DNA from: Globodera rostochiensis
Taxonomy: Eukaryota > Nematoda > Chromadorea > Rhabditida > Heteroderidae
Assembly: GCA_018350325.1 (NCBI GenBank)
Contig: JAEVLN010000019.1
Coordinates: 62,001 to 126,000 of the forward strand
Reading direction: 5' to 3'
Length of the DNA stretch: 64,000 nucleotides
Shown here: positions 22,401-34,619 of the stretch, one piece after another
Position numbering within the stretch: position 1 is the stretch's first letter
Layout of the letters: each line of letters begins with the position of its first letter
Program-made: the position numbers and the translations under genes
The notes under the pieces: generated by a model
The model's input: the letters and a program-made list of their open reading frames with translations, nothing else
Told to the model about the DNA's origin: nothing
The model's database searches: none

Positions 22401-25400
22401 ATTTAAACGATTTCAGATTGGTCCGCAAGAGGACGAAGCTGGACAACCGTCAAAAATTCCATCAACATCCAAACAAAAGAACGATGAGTCGGGTGGAGAC
22501 GCGAAGAAGAGAGCATTGCCACCTCCGAAGTTGGCCGTTGTCATTGAGGCCGCAGAAACGTTGAACATCACCATCACAAAATCTTTTCTCCAACAACTCG
22601 CACAACTTGCAGATGTAGGCATGGCTTTTTGTTGGATTAAAATTAGGGATTTGTGTTAGCTTGCGCAATAAAATATTAATCTCGCATCGTTTTTTGCAAT
22701 TTGCTATAATGATATAAAACTTAGGCCTTTGAGAATGCTGCCAAACATATCAGCACTCCGAGGCGTCAGTTGCCTGGGACCTCGTCCCATTTGTTGCGCA
22801 ACGACACAGGGCTAGACATCAGCGTGAGCAGCACAACGTCAATAAAGGTTGTTGGAATACAAATAAAGATAACCAGATTTTTTTTGTTATTGCTTCTTGT
22901 TATTTTAACGGTTTAATTAAATGTTTTTTAATTCATTCTTTTAGGTTGTTTCCTCTGCCAATGCTGGTCGCGTGCAATGTGCCGGCGGCCTTTACATTCT
23001 GATGGAATGCGTCGATTCGGCCGCTTCAAGTTTGAAGACTAATTGGCGGATTGAGGAGGACCAGCGCCAGATCCAGCTTCAACTAGCATTTGCTGGCACT
23101 GAGCGGACGGTGAATATTGCACGAACGGAGAAGCAATGCGTCGATTTGCCATGGAAAGCGAGTTCTGGTATAAAATTTTAACAAAAACTTACTTTTTTCT
23201 GCCGAATCATTTTGTTAACTTTTTTTTCTTTTAATACAAAATTTACAGGCAGAAAGCAGTCATTTGTGGTGGAAACGACGAACGAAGATGCTCGTCATGT
23301 GGTCACACTGAAGTCGGTTGTTACGGTTGGTTGGGTGCACATTAAAGGGGGGTGAATAGACACAAAAATTTCATCGAGTTGTTATTCAGGTGTTGAACCA
23401 TTTGGAAATGCCTGTTGAAATCCAAGCGTTGTACAACTCGAAGTGTTTGCCATGCGGCATTGCGCAATCGAAGGCGATAGAACCGTTCAACATTCCCGTC
23501 CCTTGCCTTAACACGCCCAATGGGCTGCTGCAAATTCGGCCCGCCAATGGACAGCACGATTGGAGTAAAGAGAAGTGGGATTTGGAAGCCAATTTTGTTT
23601 CTTTTGATTTTAAAAATTTGTTGTTTTTGAAGGTAACACAAAGTCTTTTCAGCTTTTCATGGCTCAACTTCAACACCACAAAACGGCAAGCAGTGCGCTG
23701 TGACAATACTGTGACTGGAAAGGGCATTTTTATTGAGATAGGTCGGTTTTCTTTTAGAGTTACCATTAGTAATCAAAAATTTAAAAAATCTAAAGAATAA
23801 AGTAATGATTATTTGTAGTTGTACAGTCGAATAACCATTTTTGTTGTTGTTTTCTAAATGACCGTTTGTTGTGCAGTTGTTGTCGACGAGCCAATCCGAC
23901 AGAGTCATCACCGTTTTGACGCGAATTCTGTGGCTTTCACCGTCCATCTGTTCGCGCCCATTCATTTCATCAACACATTGCCAATGCCCGTCAAAATTTC
24001 GGTGCCCATCAAATGCGAATTGGCCGGCGGCGAGGCGGTCGATATTATGAATGTCGTCGCCGGATGTCCGTTGATTTTTGCGGTAGTGTGATCAAATGTT
24101 TCAAAATGTTGATCAGCCAAGTCTGATTTTTTTATGATTTTTTTGCAGATTGAAATCGGCGTTGAGCAGTACGAATTGTGCTACACGTTGCCAACCGTGA
24201 AGAAATCATTGGAGTCTGTTCGATTGAAGGGGAAGTCAAATACCAACGCCAAATTGGTTGGTGTTTTGTTTTATGAATGGCTAAATTTTAATAATAAAAC
24301 TTTATTTTATTTTTAGTACCTTGGTTTGAATTGGAGCACCGAATTTTTGCGCACAAGCCTGGCATTGTACGCACCGTATTGGATGGTCAATGAGACGGGC
24401 AAACAGCTCGCATATAAAGTAAGAAATAAATAACAATTAATTAATGGTCAAAATGCATAAAATTGCCGGTTTTAAGAGAAATAGTCAGAATTTTATTTAT
24501 TTCCATTCGAATTTTTAGCGGATCCAAGGAAGATGTCAGTGTTGTTCCAAATGCTTGCGGTCTCGTAATCATGTTCAGGTGAGGACGATTATTTTGTGAG
24601 ATATATATAATATTATTGGAGAGTGTGTTCTCTCTAAATCAATTTTTGAACTTTGAGCTAAAAAATTTTTTTGGACTATTACTTTATTTGTACTTTGCAT
24701 GTGTTTGTTTTGTTTTAATTTTAGTGTGAAGCCGCTGAAATTTTGCATCCGTCCGACGAAAACCCATTGATTTTGCCGCTGCACAAACGCGAATTTGAGT
24801 CGAAGAGCAGGGCGAAGGTAAAAATTGTGGGCGTGACCGATTGGTCGCCCAGCTTCCCGCTGGACGTGGCCGGCAACAGTGGGAGCCGCATTTGCAAGGC
24901 AAATGTCAGAGGAAAGCGAAAGCGTGAATTTGAGGTAATTTGCTAAAGCTCTTTTTCTTAAAAACAAATTATTTTTTAAATCATCTCTGTTCAGATGTCC
25001 GTCGATGTACAACTGTGCCAATCCGGTCTCACAAAAGTGGTGACCATTTCGCCCTTCTTTTTGCTGAAAAATGACAGCAACGTTGACATTGAAGTGCGCG
25101 AACCGCACACATTGAAATGGCTTTTGGTGGCAGCGGATTCGGTATGTTTTTGAACTTCTTCATCAAATTACATTTAAATGTCATGCCCATTTTGTAGGTG
25201 ATCGGTTTTTGGCCTATGCAAAAAGGGAGGCGGAAGACGCTAGTTGCACGCTATTCCAACACAAAAGAGGAGTCCGTGCAATTCCCATTCACTGAGGCCT
25301 TCGAAGGGTTCTGCCAAATCAAAAATAATGTTGGTGATTTTTTGAAGCAAAACAAAAAGAAGTTTATATAAAGTTTTTGTTTTCAGTTGATCGGCCTGTA

Positions 25401-28400
25401 CGTGACTGTTTCTCTGTCGGACGAATCGTCCGTTGTTCATATGGAAAGTTTTGTGCCGGGAATGGTGCCGGCCATTCTGATGAACGACACGGCACACCCA
25501 ATACACTACAGACAGGCATGTGACAGCCATTGGAACCAAATTAAGCCCAACCAATTGGCGCCCTTTGCTTGGAGTGATTCGATGAATGGTAAATAGTTTA
25601 TTAGCATTTTTTCCAATTTATAATTTATTTTTAGTTAGGTACCATCAGTTTTTATTTTAGTACAGAATGTGTTGTTCAGATTGTAAATTGGAATGGAAGT
25701 CAGGCGATGCTGCAAATTCGGAGGATCTTTTGCGCAACCGGGACATTATTTATTTGCCGTCCAAAAACAATTTGGCCCGCCATTACTGTGTGTCTTTTCT
25801 AGACGGACGGCAACGCATTTTACTTGTATATAATACAATCGTTTAATTATTATTTTTTGGAATGTCATGATTTTTTTTTAGTTCACTGCTGACGGCAACG
25901 TTTCTTTTAGCGCTCATCAAGAGTATGCGGTGAGCTGAATAAAACTAATAATCGACCTTTGCGTTATTGTTATAAACTTCCAGATGGAACAGGCGAACAT
26001 CGACATGGAGTTGCACTTGCACGGTGTCGGCATTTCCGTGGTCAACAACCACAAAAGCTTGGAACTGCTTTACATGGTATAAAAAATGCACATATTAAGA
26101 TTTTCCTATTCCATCAACATTTTTTTAGGCAATTTCTCCGCAAAGGCCTCAAAAACTGAAGAAAGGTGCGAAATTGTCGACTACAATGAACACGGGCTTT
26201 TGGTGCAAATATCTACAAACCGCCCACATGCAGACGCTCCACGTGAAGCTGCAACATTTTCAAGTTGACAATCAGCTGCCGGCCTCCACATTCCGCTCGA
26301 TGTTGGCAATGGTGCCGCAGCCGAAATCAGTCGTTAAAAATGGTGATTTTTTTTGTAGATTTTTATTTTTGGAATCATTATTTTTTCTTTACCGAATCCG
26401 ATTGTGAGATTGAAATATCGTTCTTCATAAATTTGACATTCTTTTTAAGGTTTTCCCAACAATTTCAGAGCCAAAACCATTCCTGGAGTGCTCGTTTGTG
26501 ATGAGTCAGTCGGAGCACACGAACATAGTCCAGATCAAGTTGCTGGAGGCACTGGTCCAAGAGTTTGCGATTCGATTGGACCGGACATTAATCAATGAAC
26601 TGTTGGACATTATGCCGAAGGAGCACATTCAGACGCGTTACACTGTGAGAGCCAAAATTTGTATTTTTATAGTTATTTATGTTGAATTTAGCGCGACTCA
26701 TTTCATAAGGACATGGAATTGACGAAGGAAACGCTCGGCAAACGGGCAATTCAGACTCGAGTGTCACAAGCGAAGACCTATTACCAACGGATGCACATCT
26801 CACCATTGATGGTAACTGTATTTTTCTCAATTTGATGTTTGGAAATTTGCGTTTAGTGATTTCATTAAATTTTATACTTTTAGATCCATTTAAGCTTTTC
26901 TCAGGGCCATGTCGAAGAAGGGACGGATGGCGTTGGCATTCAATGGGAATTTGCAAATCTGATTTTCAAAAGTGTTGGTGTTACGCTGACCGAAATTCAG
27001 GATGTCACCTTCAAGTAAGCTTTAAAATATGGCTTTTCCGTTTTTGATTATTACTGATACGAATGCCTTTTAAGGCTTGCCTTTTTCCAACGTGAAGCGT
27101 GCTTCTACAACCGGGCCCAACTTCAGTCGGAAGTTCGGGCCCATTACATGTGCCAATTGCTCCAACAGTTCTACGTGCTTGTTTTCGGTAACCAAATACC
27201 TCGAAAACTCTAAAATGTTTTTTTTTGTTTAGGGCTCGACATTCTGGGCAACCCATTCCGCCTTGTCCGTGACTTGCGCACCGGCGCTGTCGACCTGTTT
27301 TATCAGCCCGTGCTGGGCATGGTGACGGGTCCGGCCGAATTTGGAGAAGGCGTTTACATAGGACTGACGAGTGCGTTCAGGTGAACAACAACATTTTTTG
27401 TTTGAAAATTACAAAACAACATATTCTTACCCTTATTACAGGCACACTGTATGCGGTGTCCTCGGCGTGACCTCCCGTATTACCGGCACAGCGGGCAAGG
27501 CTGTGGCAGCATTGACAATGGACCAGGACTACCAGCGGCGCCGAATGTTGACTCATCAGTCGACCAGCATCGGGACGGGGATGTTCCGCGGTCTGCGCGG
27601 CGTTGGCACCGGCGTCGTCGAGGGAGTCACCGGTCAGTTTGTGTTTATGTTAATTGTATGCTCGAGCCTCGTGAGTCTCGACAGCTGGATTGATTGAGTT
27701 AAACATGGGATTTTGGTTTAATCTAAAATGAAAGTCTCTCACAGTGTTTTATTCTGTTCTATTCAGGTGTTCTCTCCAAGCCGGTTGAAGGCGTGAAGCA
27801 GGGCGGTTTGCTCGGTGGTATCAAAGGAATCGGTGAGAAATTTACAAATGTATAGCACGCTCGCACTTAATAAATATCCAAAAAAAAATTTAGGCACGGG
27901 AATGGTCGGCGTGGTTGCACGCCCCGTGTCAGGAGTGGTCGATTTGGTCACCACACTGGCCGATAACGTCAGAAAGTGAGAGATTTTGTACAATTTAAAA
28001 TTGAAAGATGGGGCGCCCCATAGCTTGTGCGGATGTCCTTCCAGAAAAAAACTGAAAAGACCGACCCGGGACACTTTTGCTTGAATTTTGAAAGTCCTGG
28101 TCTCGAATTCCAGACAACCCTCAGTCCATCTGTGTTTAAATTGAAACTTTATAGCGCAATTAGCAACAAGGACATACAACAAATTCGACCGCCTCGTGTC
28201 ATTTTCCGTGATAAAATCATACGACCTTATATCTGGGAGGAGGCCGTTGGATTCGAAATATTCAGAGTGATTTTTTTAATGCATTGCGAATTATTTTTTT
28301 AATATTTTTTTCTAGGAAACAGAATGTGGCCAAACGGACGCCGATCATTTTCTGACCTACGGCGCCATCACACAACAATTGGTCATCATAGTGACGGATA

Positions 28401-28852
28401 AGTGAGCGAAAATTTTCTCAATTAGTTGGAAATAAATTTATTCAATTTTGAATTTCTTGTGCTTTAATTTGGTCTTACACTTCATTGTCCTTTCTTTTTA
28501 GGCACGTGATTAAGTCTCGAAAAAACATACTGACGGAAGAATGGAGTGCGGATTGGAGACTTAGATATTCGGAGCTCGAAAGGCCGGTTCGGGTGAACAC
28601 CGGTGGCAAATTTGGTAAGTAGATCGAACTTCGAATACTTACAAATAAGGACCGCTCAGTCCTCTATTAATTTGATATCCTCCCCACTCAGGTATTGAAC
28701 TCCGATTGAAGAAGAAGGAGAAAGAGGGCTTTTCGCTGTTCTCCAAGGGTGCCGGTGCCAATGGAAAGCTGGTGCAGTTCAGTGCCGAGTATGTGGCACA
28801 ACGAGTATTTGTTCATATATTGCGTGCTTGGGAGAGCGGTGCCGTGGAGTGA
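16498..28852 (+). CDS. vps13: VPS13-family bridge-like lipid transfer protein
   Basis: A dozens-of-exon gene of roughly 3,000 residues. The first exon (16498-16591) and second (16638-16788) give the chorein N-terminus: LGTFIKNLDASKLNFGIWQG, GDVKLNSLEIKETALDELD, FKIPWKNLYVEPTVVEI. Later exons give AEKYLKYRPNLTQYREH, DVFNLNIARQQAEFV and LTPEEKQLLFDAIDYQ. A VPS13 adaptor/SHR-binding stretch follows (LYAPYWMVNETGKQLAYK, TISPFFLLKNDSNVDIEVRE, FVPGMVPAILMNDT). The ATG2-C-like end includes LFYQPVLGMVTGPAEFGEG, ALTMDQDYQRRR and GTGMVGVVARPVSGVVD, and then RPPRVIFRDKIIRPYIWEE before a PH-like tail. VPS13 proteins form hydrophobic channels at membrane contact sites and move bulk phospholipid. No stop or frameshift was met in the exons checked. 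Two introns host transposons (17533-18042, 20465-21306). The last junction near 28850 could continue into another exon. Confidence 0.93.
17533..18042. mobile_element. hAT-type MITE in VPS13 intron
   Basis: 510 bp with terminal inverted repeats CAAGGGCGTAGCCAGG ... CCTGGCTACGCCCTTG and a perfect 8 bp target-site duplication TTAGGTTT (17525-17532 and 18043-18050). Both are hAT hallmarks. The interior is noncoding, with two copies of the near-palindrome around GGTGCCGATAGGCGCC (about 17724 and 17848) and GGGGTGCATTTTTGGG repeats. Long G and C runs lie just inside the ends. The perfect duplication suggests a fairly recent insertion. Confidence 0.88.
20465..21306. mobile_element. Mutator-like foldback element in VPS13 intron
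   Basis: 842 bp with a perfect 9 bp target-site duplication TGTTCAATT (20456-20464 and 21307-21315), the length typical of Mutator-like elements. The ends are GGTTACCCTACGTTTTGCC and, inverted, GGTGTCCCTACGTTTTGCC. Each terminal arm, about 170 bp, is built of repeated ACGTTTTGCCAAC units. The centre has a possible degenerate FLYWCH-like frame (GENRILIYDSRRTVTDR), the N-terminal zinc-finger type found in animal MULEs, but no intact transposase. Confidence 0.82.
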
Positions 28853-29817
28853 GTGACCAATGAAAATGCTCGTCATAAGAAAAATAAAACATTCTCTCCT
28901 TAAATATTTTTGGCTTTTTTGTCATCTTTCTATTACAAACGTTGACTTTTTTGGTTTATTATTTTTATTACGGATATATGCCTTTTGCTTTATTCTCTTT
29001 GCTCCTTATCTGGTGCTTTCATGATCATTATACCACATATTTATTATGTGTATTTTAAACTGTGTATTTTTTTATACATGTCTTCGGTATAAAGTTGCTG
29101 TTTTATTTGTGGGATTTTGCGAAAGCAAAGACTGTAAATTTCCTTGGATTTAAAGAAATCCAAAAAAAAATCGAACAGAACTTTTCCCGGCCTCATAAAA
29201 AAATTTTCGGTTTTGCGTTTTCCGTACCATATAAAGTAAAATACCGAAAGCTAACGAGGGTCGAAGTCAAATTGAAACCGAATTGCTGAGAATAAATGTT
29301 GGTCAATGCCGGAAGTCCAATACAATGTAATATGACCATAAGGCGCGCCTTCTGGCGAAATTTGAGTGAAAGAACGCAAGACAATGTCCGTACTGCTTGG
29401 CGCACCAATCGAAAAAGCATTGTTTTGTTTGTATCCACGAATCAAGCAAAAATGGGTCCCGACAATCATTTCCGCTAAATTTGCTCCACGGGACGGACAT
29501 TCTGTTCGCTCCAACCCAACCGCGCTGCTTGGCTTCCTATCGACGGGTTTTGGAATTAAAACAAATCCAAAGTTTTTCAATGATCGATCAGCAATGACAT
29601 ACGCCTTATCAGTTTCTAACATAGGTGAAAAATTATATCATTCAATAAATCATTTGGATCAAGAAGTCGTCAGTAATGTCATCACATTCGGGATTAAGCT
29701 TGGCGGTTCTACAACCGAACCGGACCGTCGGGAGGATCTTTGGTTCAGAAAATCAATGCTTCGGTTCTGTTCGGTCGGGTAACCGAAATCCGTCGATTAG
29801 TTCCGAATTGTAAACGA
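28853..29817. other. Intergenic DNA with unassigned open frames
   Basis: Downstream of VPS13. Two overlapping open frames lie on opposite strands: 29251-29622 (-), 123 codons including GTHFCLIRGYKQNNAFSIGA, and 29366-29782 (+), 138 codons. Neither shows a recognisable domain, and I cannot decide whether either is a gene. An imperfect inverted repeat (GGTTCTACAACCGAACCGGA and its partner) lies at 29700-29790. Confidence 0.35.
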
Positions 29818-31265
29818 AAGAAAATAATTATGCCGTATAACATTTTAGCGTTTTTCGAATTAGATTGTTTTAGTTACCTATTGATTTCAAAATAATTGAA
29901 AAAAATAATTGCATTTTCATTACCCGGACCGTAAAATTGCCGGAGACCGTCCAAAAGCCCAATAGGGCCAACACTCTCTGAACATATTAAATTTTGGAGC
30001 ACAGAAACACTGACTGAGCTATGAATTTGGGCAGAATGTTCTTTTAATTTCTAATTTATAAATTTTTGACCCTCACACAACAACTCTCTGTTTATTGAAT
30101 AGTTTTTGTGTTTAGTGGGGCTGCGATTATTGTCTCTTTCATCGCTCTTCCGTCTCTTGATCACTTTGATCAGTATTGATCACCTCATCTTCAACACGTG
30201 CCTTTGCTGCGTTTCGCGGTCCAATGCCTTCGCGAGTCTGACCTCGGCACTGACCGTGTCCAGCGAGAACAAATTTGCAGAACTTTAAAATGAATTTTTC
30301 CGGGACATAAGATCCGGCGACCCTACACCTCTTAATACGGTTTGGCATTACGCCACATTTGCGCATCGGAACAGCGCACTTCCAGTGCAACTTCAAAAAC
30401 AAAAATATTTCCCGGGAAAGGTTTTCTTCAATTCATAAATTTATTATTGCATTACTTACGAAGAAGCCTAAAATAAAGCGGCACAATATTTAAAATAGCA
30501 TAATAGGGGCGGGGCCGGCCATGTTCTAAACTTACAAATCTAAATGGCAAAAAAGCCCAAATATTATAAGTAAAATTGATTGGGGATTAAATTGAGGGAT
30601 TAAGCTGCTTCACTTTCTCTCTGTTCGCCAATCCAATTGGGATGGGATATTTTATGCAATTTCGAAACGATAAGCCAATGGCCCCTCCGGCGTTGTGCTC
30701 GGTCAGAGCACTCCGTCCGCCGTCCATTACTTCGCTTGGAGTAATAATGGCCAACGAAATGGCGGAGTCAATGGCCAAGAGGGCTCAGCTCGCTCGCTCA
30801 TTCGACCGGCGCGTAATTAAACCCGACGACGGACGGACGACGAGGGAATGGCACCGGCACAATGACTCACTCACTCGGCCACAGCAAACAAAAGGGCGCA
30901 AAAACTTTGGCTATTTTTTGTGTCATTTTTATTTTCTCGACATTTATTGAACATTGCCGTGGAGGAAAAGCCAAAAAAGTAGCAAAACAAAATGCCGTCA
31001 AAAGTGATCGGTCGGAGGGCATTTCGGACATTGTAACAATTCGCAAAAATAGACAATGTCCAGAAAAAGGCGATTTGGCCAAAAACTCAGAAAGTAGGGA
31101 GAAAAGGAGAAACATTTTGTTAAATTTATTCGTTAAAATTAATAATAAAAATTGTGAAACTTTTAGTTGATCCGCCGGATAGCGTCCAAATCTGTTAAAT
31201 GCCGATGCTAGCAAATTCAATGGAAATTCTGTCAACGAATTTGCGGGTAAATGGCAAATTTTCGG
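29818..31265 (-). repeat. Segmental duplication S, copy 1
   Basis: Nearly identical to 51320-52985 and 54851-56516, though those copies run about 200 bp further. This copy ends at GGGAAGAA, fused to segment A. All copies keep a minus-strand frame (30139-30402 here) of 87 codons, starting MFLKLHWKCAVPMRKCGVMP and ending in an acidic DQSDQETEER, preceded by a TTGTTTTTGAAG acceptor-like site. A second conserved minus frame of 63 codons lies at 30587-30778. They may be exons of one small gene or may be conserved only because the duplication is recent. Confidence 0.7.
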
Positions 31266-31894
31266 GTGAAATGGGAAGAAGCCCACTTTAGTCCAAGGCT
31301 CATAACTTACTTCATCATTCGTTCCGCGCAAAAATATTTACAGATTCTTGCTTTCGAGACTGAGAGGAGTCGATTGGTATATGTTTTGGGTGATTTCGAG
31401 TCTGGGTGACCACATACATGGCTTCCAAACTTTCAATCCGACCGTTAAGAGTGTTTACCCCCGATCCCCGACCCAAAAAGGCTCGGGGGCAGGCAATTAG
31501 CGGTTTCTTTTCACGATTTATAGCTCCGCTGCATTTCCTCCCAACTTTTAGTAATTTTGTAAAATTAGTTACGTCGACCAAACTGTCATCAAATTCCTTC
31601 AACTATTCGCCGCCTTTTCTCGCTCATTCAATTAAAAAAATAAAAAGGATTTCATTTGTTGACTCGAACTTGATACAAAATAGACTTAAGCCACATTGTC
31701 ACGTATTGATTTATATTATGATCTTCGATCATTGTCACATTTTCTGTTTTGCTTACACTAATTTATTTTCTGAATAAATAATTCATTCTCTTCGCTTAGG
31801 TGGTGCCTTTGGGAAGGTGGGTTCGTCTAATTGGAGAAAAACGCTTGGAGCCATGACGGATTTGATTGTCTAAAATCAAAAATATACAATTTTC
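31266..31894 (+). repeat. Segment A, 5'-truncated copy 1
   Basis: Host-like segment that recurs beside every hAT copy (full copies are about 784 bp, for example 39776-40559). It holds a 95-codon minus-strand frame (KEFDDSLVDVTNFTKLLKVG ... NIFARNE) and, near its end, an exon-like GGTGCCTTTGGGAAGGTGGG ending in TAA after a CTTCGCTTAG acceptor. Function unknown. It ends with CAATTTTC, the target site of the hAT insertion. Confidence 0.7.
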
Positions 31895-32734
31895 CAGGCA
31901 TGGACACGGTTATGAATTTCCTTAACCGTAACCGCCCGTCCTCAAACACTTATAAACGTTAACCGTCCGTAACCGCCCGTCCTAAAAATCTCATAACCGT
32001 TAACCGCCCGTAACCGTGCCCTTTGAAAATTTCATAACCGTTAACCGCCCGCGGTTAGCCGCGGTTAACCGCATTATTTAAAAATCAATAAAGTTTTCCA
32101 GATTTCGAAAAATTACAACGAATTTTTTCCGATCATGATATGGCGTCTTTCTAAAATTAAATCAAAATTGATGTGTATTGAACTTAACATGTGATTTTTA
32201 GCAGAAAGTTTGTCAATGAATAAATTTTAATCTCTTTCTAACACTTTCATGATTAAAATCTAACAAAGCGAGACCGATCAGAGTAATTTTTTTTGTTTTT
32301 TTGCGCATTAGTTGCCTAAAATATTTTTAAGAAAGGGGTGGTGGGGGTTCGGCGGTGCCGATAGGCGCCGCCGAGGAAAAAAATCAAATATTTAACGACT
32401 TATGCTGAGTAAAAGCGTCCGAATTTTAGGTAATTGAGTACTAAAATAAACTAATTATTTATGTAAATACTTAGTCAATTTTTTGTAGCTAAATTTATGA
32501 GATTTTGAGGACGGGCGGTTACGGTCGGTTAACGGTTATGACCACTAAAACCGCGGTTAACCGTCGTATCCATTATTTTTTGACTGATGAAGTAAAATGT
32601 ATTGAGACGATTTGCCTTTCTAATATCGTTCACTTTTATTCACATTCACTAAAGTACCTCATCAATCACTAACCAATGTTTACCTAATATGCATGACGAA
32701 TTTTTCTTTTAAATTAGGTGTGATGATAAACGTT
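31895..32734 (+). mobile_element. hAT element copy 1, truncated by satellite
   Basis: Starts with the terminal repeat CAGGCATGGACACGGTTA directly after CAATTTTC. It carries the left subterminal block of CGTTAACCGCCCG repeats, the GGTGCCGATAGGCGCC near-palindrome (about 32350) and the second repeat block. It is cut off just past TTAAATTAGGTGTGATGA, at the start of the transposase exon, where 281 bp satellite begins. The right end is missing. Confidence 0.8.
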
Positions 32735-33864
32735 CATATTTCGATACAAAATTGGAGTATGCAGCAAAGATATCTTAAAAACCATGGCATATTTTAATTT
32801 AATTAGCAAACAAAAAATCTATCGGCTTTATTTCAAGATCCTCGACCAATTTTTTGAGAAAACAAAACACATTATCAATTTTCAACACAAAATTGGATAA
32901 TTCAAGGGGGACATCTTAAAAAATTTGTCATATTTTATATGTTATTAGCGAACAATAAATTTGCCGTCTTCATTTAGAATGCTCAAGCCACATTTCTGAG
33001 AATACAAAAACAAGTCATATTTCAATACAAAATTGGAGTATGCAGCAAAGATATCTTAAAAACCATGGCATATTTTAATTTAATTAGCAAACAAAAAATC
33101 TATCTGCTTTATTTCAAGATCCTCGACCAATTTTTTGAGAAAACAAAACACATTATCATTTTTCAACACAAAATTGGATAATTCAAGGGGGACATCTTAA
33201 AAAATTTGTCATATTTTATATGTTATTAGCGAACAATAAATTTGCCGTCTTCATTTAGAATGCTCAAGCCACATTTCTGAGAATACAAAAACAAGTCATA
33301 TTTCGATACAAAATTGGAGTATGCAGCAAAGATATCTTAAAAACCATGGCATATTTTAATTTAATTAGCAAACAAAAAATCTATCGGCTTTATTTCAAGA
33401 TCCTCGACCAATTTTTTGAGAAAACAAAACACATTATCAATTTTCAACACAAAATTGGATAATTCAAGGGGGACATCTTAAAAAATTTGTCATATTTTAT
33501 ATGTTATTAGCGAACAATAAATTTGCCGTCTTCATTTAGAATGCTCAAGCCACATTTCTGAGAATACAAAAACAAGTCATATTTCGATACAAAATTGGAG
33601 TATGCAGCAAAGATATCTTAAAAACCATGGCATATTTTAATTTAATTAGCAAACAAAAAATCTATCGGCTTTATTTCAAGATCCTCGACTAATTTTCTGA
33701 GAAAACAAAAAACATTATCAATTTTCAATACAAAATTGGATAATTCAAGGGGGATATCTTAAAAAATTTGTCATATTTTTAATGTTATTAGCGAACAATA
33801 AATTTGCCGTCTTCATTTAGAATGCTCAAGCCACATTTCTGAGAATACAAAAACAAGTCATATT
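32735..33864 (+). repeat. 281 bp dimeric satellite, array 1
   Basis: CATATTTCGATACAAAATTG-type starts recur at 32735, 33016, 33297, 33578 and 33859, an exact 281 bp spacing. Each unit is two diverged halves of about 140 bp: one with GGAGTATGCAGCAAAGATAT and one with GGATAATTCAAGGGGGACAT. Both contain AATTGG, ATCTTAAAAA, CATATTTTA and TTAGC(A/G)AACAA in the same order. That is a two-monomer higher-order repeat. Copies are almost identical. Confidence 0.92.
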
Positions 33865-34430
33865 TAAGTAAAGAATTCTCTTCGAAATTTTCTTAATGAA
33901 ATCATCCAAACCCAATAAAATAAAAATAATATATGTAAGAATGTTGAGCCAAAATCAGTATAACATTTTTAAGATTCGATCCCTCCAGGTCAGAGGGAAA
34001 TTGCCCTAAAATTTTAGAATTTTTCCCTAAAAATTTCGAATAAAACAAATATTTTCAAAATTTTGGTTGCAAATCTCTTAACAAATTGAGTCAAAAATTC
34101 AAAATTTTCTCGGCGGCGCCTATCGGCACCGCCGACCCCCTCCCCCAGAAGAAAGCAGAATTTTCAAAAAAAAAAAAGAGGCTATTTTCGGCGGCTGGTA
34201 TAATACTCACAGATTTGAAGAACCCTAACAGCATAAACTTGGATAAAAAATTGTTTTGCTCCATTATTTACAGGGGTGCCATCGAAAATTTTGCAAAATA
34301 AGGACATTTAACATTTATAAGATTGGCACCCCTCAAATAAGGACAAATCTTATAAATAAGGACAAATGGCACCCTGATTATTTATGATTTTACACATAAT
34401 TTTGAATTTTGATTAATTTTTTAAAGAAAA
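33865..34430. other. Spacer with MITE fragments
   Basis: No gene. Contains AAATTTTCTCGGCGGCGCC TATCGGCACCGCC (near-palindrome at 34111-34134) and TTTTTCCCTAAAAATTTCG motifs related to the MITE family seen in the VPS13 intron. A short imperfect inverted repeat built on ATAAGGACAAAT lies at 34300-34375. Confidence 0.5.
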
Positions 34431-34433
34431 AAA

Positions 34434-34610
34434 ATTTTCAACCCGAAGACCCGAAACCCGAGAGCCGAAACCCGGCTTTTTTCTCGACCCGAGACCCGAA
34501 ACCCGACCCGAGATTTTTTGGGTCGACCCGACCCGAAACCCGACCCGAGGTTTTTTGGGTCGACCCGACCCGAAACCCGACCCGACATTTTTCTCAACCC
34601 GCGGCAACCC
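34434..34610 (+). repeat. CCCGAAACCCGACC-rich low-complexity repeat
   Basis: Repeated ACCCGAAACCCGACCCGAG and TTTTTTGGGTCGACCCGACC blocks, about 37 bp long. GC-rich against an AT-rich background. Open in several frames only because of the repeat, so not called as a gene. Confidence 0.75.
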
Positions 34611-34619
34611 TGGCCTGAA

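Noticed and set aside
30642..31170. 102-codon plus-strand frames in segment S
   Set aside because: Conserved in all three copies, but so is every base. The two plus frames overlap each other and the minus frame, with no domain or start context.
32735..33864. CRISPR-like or LTR interpretation of the 281 bp repeats
   Set aside because: Strict head-to-tail tandem order, no spacers, no coding capacity, and a dimeric monomer structure fit a satellite.
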